A program made the translations under genes and the position numbers. A stretch of DNA of 7,105 bases from Bacteroidota bacterium (GTDB taxonomy: Bacteria; Bacteroidota; Bacteroidia; NS11-12g; UBA955), in assembly GCA_947450015.1 (NCBI GenBank), contig CANFUB010000133.1:1-7105 (forward strand), given 5' to 3'. The notes under the pieces were generated by a model that saw only the letters and a list, made by a program, of their open reading frames with translations, had not been told where the DNA came from and did no database searches. Position 1 is the first letter of the stretch, and each line of letters begins with the position of its first letter. Shown in pieces: positions 5,666 to 7,105 of this stretch.

Positions 5666-6088
5666 TTAACTCTTGATTGTTAGATTTGCATTACCTCGAA
5701 ATAGGCTCCATGGGAATATCAATACTAATGTAATAACCAAAAACATGATCATTATTGAAATAAATTTCAACTCTAATTTCGAGATTATCTTCCCTGTCCT
5801 TTTTGACAAAAACAAATCAGGGTATTTTTCAACTTCAAGTGATTTATATTCTTCGCTTGTAATTTGAACATAATCTTTCCTACCGCTAAAATAAAAATTC
5901 ATAATATATCGGGTATCACCTTTCTCACCTTTTTTGATTTTTCTATTTATATAAACATAATCAATTGTTTTTTTATCTGAAATGGCAGACTTAATATCAA
6001 TAAAACATATCATCAAATAGATTAAAAAAACAAACCCGATTAAATTAACGAGTAATTTGACATTAGTTTTCGAAAACAGTTCTTTCAT
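5666..6088 (-). CDS. Putative two-TM immunity protein of CT4
   Basis: 140 residues, family not recognised. There are two hydrophobic segments, at about 13-29 (LLVNLIGFVFLIYLMIC) and 107-127 (KFISIMIMFLVITLVLIFPWS). The Lys-containing N-terminus (MKELFSKTNVK) and Arg in the C-terminal tail favour both ends in the cytoplasm and the ~75-residue middle domain in the periplasm. The middle domain is polar and Lys-rich (INRKIKKGEKGD, YIMNFYFSGRKDYVQI). The ATG overlaps the stop of the Rhs toxin gene by one base (TAATG), so translation should be coupled. This is the immunity gene of the currently attached toxin tip. An inner-membrane location suggests that CT4 acts on or at the cytoplasmic membrane. 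Both points are inferences. Confidence 0.65.
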   Translation of the reverse strand: MKELFSKTNVKLLVNLIGFVFLIYLMICFIDIKSAISDKKTIDYVYINRKIKKGEKGDTRYIMNFYFSGRKDYVQITSEEYKSLEVEKYPDLFLSKRTGKIISKLELKFISIMIMFLVITLVLIFPWSLFRGNANLTIKS

Positions 6089-7105
6089 TAGGATTTCTTT
6101 TTTCGTTTATTTGAATCCTGCACTTTAGTTGATGCAATTTTAGAAACTGTGCCAGACATTGCTTTACCCGTATTGTTTATTTTATCAATATTTTTGGCTG
6201 ATTTCTTTTGAGTTGCCGCTTCTTTTTTGGTATTATTTATTAACTTTTTGTTAGGTTTTTTCCGACTCGCCAAATCCTCTGCCTTTTTACTTGAAATATT
6301 TGAGTTATTCTTAGCTTGAATTGATGCTTCCTTAAATTCATTATTTTTAAGCAGAGAACCTAAGCCTACTTCTGTGACAGCACCTGCCAATATACTTTTC
6401 AAATCAAATTCTTCATCTTTATAAATTTGTTTCAAGGAACTTTCAATTGAAGAAACGCCAACTTCTAATAACTTTACAACTATCTTTTGGTTTGTAGGAG
6501 ATTTTAACCAAGTTGCGAATTGCGCATATTCTTTTTCAATTGCACCATTTGCTGCACCGAAACCTGCAGCAATTAACATATCCATACCATCTGCCCACTC
6601 TAAATCACCATTTGCCTCTGTAAATGACATGTCTTCAAAGATCATTTTTGATCCAACCTTACTCGCATACTCTGTAAATAGGCCAATAATTGCACCAATA
6701 ATTGGATTATCCCCCTTAGGGTCACTAAAATAAGTTAATTGGTTTCTATTTACGGCATAATAACTTTCTTCTGGAACTGGCTTCGGATCCACATTCCACC
6801 TTCTACCCAACCTACCATCATACTCCCAGAATGTGGCGGTGTAAGTTTCATTGTTGTTGTATATTTCTTTGTCTTTCTCTTGTGTGTTAAACCCAAACCT
6901 AAACCCGCTACCAGCGCTGTAACTCCTGGTATTTATTGAACTACCAAAAGGATAATAATCATTGATGGTGGTAACCTCGGCTTCGAAGTAAATTGTGCCC
7001 GAAATTTCTTTGTGAATTGGCTTATCTGAAATGGTGACCAAAACATTGCCTAAGTGGTTGCTGAGTTCGTAGTTTTTAAGGCCTAATGATCGGGCATATT
7101 TGCCA
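6088..7105 (-). CDS. Rhs/YD-repeat polymorphic toxin, C-terminal part with tip CT4 (runs off right edge)
   Basis: The frame is open through the right edge. From there it reads KYARSLGLKNYELSNHLGNV then LVTISDKP, the typical end of the Bacteroidota Rhs repeat shell, so an internal TTG at 7041 is not the true start. Next come INDYYPFGSSINTRSYSAG, FRFGFNTQEKDKE and FWEYDGRLGRRWNVDPKP, ending in TYFSDPKGD, after which Rhs tips become variable. Numbering from the TTG at 7041, residues 112-232 are helical with hydrophobic Gly/Ala stretches (NPIIGAIIGLF, MLIAAGFGAANGAI, ILAGAVTEVGLGSLL), like a pre-toxin or membrane-active region. Residues 241-317 are very basic, with 20 Lys, and end NKRKKKS; I recognise no enzyme there. 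The shell normally encloses the toxin before delivery into rival cells. This is the only tip attached to a shell in the window. Its mode of killing is unknown. Confidence 0.88.
   Translation of the reverse strand, partial: GKYARSLGLKNYELSNHLGNVLVTISDKPIHKEISGTIYFEAEVTTINDYYPFGSSINTRSYSAGSGFRFGFNTQEKDKEIYNNNETYTATFWEYDGRLGRRWNVDPKPVPEESYYAVNRNQLTYFSDPKGDNPIIGAIIGLFTEYASKVGSKMIFEDMSFTEANGDLEWADGMDMLIAAGFGAANGAIEKEYAQFATWLKSPTNQKIVVKLLEVGVSSIESSLKQIYKDEEFDLKSILAGAVTEVGLGSLLKNNEFKEASIQAKNNSNISSKKAEDLASRKKPNKKLINNTKKEAATQKKSAKNIDKINNTGKAMSGTVSKIASTKVQDSNKRKKKS
6782..6953 (-). repeat. Core repeat copy D (within the full-length Rhs gene)
   Basis: This is the expressed-site version of the repeat. 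It matches copy B over the full 172 bp, and copies A and C over 6887-6953. Homology to the orphans stops sharply after AAAAGGAT (6953): here the sequence continues as AATAATCATTGATGG (encoding INDYY), while the orphans continue as TTGATTTGGGGCGGGG. Confidence 0.9.

Noticed and set aside
2329..6953. CRISPR array or insertion sequence as an explanation of the repeats
   Set aside because: The repeats are about 1-1.7 kb apart, lie inside coding frames and encode a known Rhs core peptide; no transposase, integrase or terminal inverted repeats are visible.

Overview
The window looks like a chromosomal segment of an AT-rich member of the Bacteroidota. The left end is the N-terminal part of alanyl-tRNA synthetase, with a Bacteroidota-type -7 box (TATCTTTG) just upstream. 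The right end is the last part of a Bacteroidota-type Rhs/YD-repeat protein, recognisable from its core phrase YELSNHLGNVL followed by YYPFGSS. Class and genus cannot be set from the sequence alone.

Layout, with all genes on the minus strand (read right to left in the order of transcription): (i) 7105-6088, C-terminal end of the main Rhs protein with its current toxin tip (CT4), followed by a two-TM immunity candidate (6088-5666); (ii) 5651-4743, an orphan Rhs tip with a phospholipase A2-like domain (CT3), followed by a lipoprotein (4756-4199); (iii) 4157-3195, an orphan tip with a HELxE...H metallopeptidase-like motif (CT2), followed by a Sec-exported protein (3190-2498); (iv) 2432-1576, an orphan tip with a caspase/clan-CD-like His-Cys pair (CT1), interrupted by a frameshift at an A7 run, followed by a lipoprotein-like Sel1/TPR protein (1583-1110); (v) a 321-base spacer with a terminator, small repeats and the alaS promoter; (vi) alaS (788-1, running off the left edge).

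The unifying signal is a direct repeat of 65-90 bp that opens every tip and encodes PFGSS-x3-RSYSAGSGFRFGFN. The three orphans share a further GC-rich leader (GGGGCGGGG on the plus strand, encoding NPRPKSN) that the full-length Rhs gene lacks. I read the locus as one expressed polymorphic-toxin gene followed by an archive of three displaced or silent toxin-immunity cassettes, able to recombine through the shared core repeat. All four immunity candidates carry an export signal, lipobox or TM segments, so all four toxins probably act in the cell envelope. No transposase, integrase, CRISPR array, tRNA or rRNA was seen.
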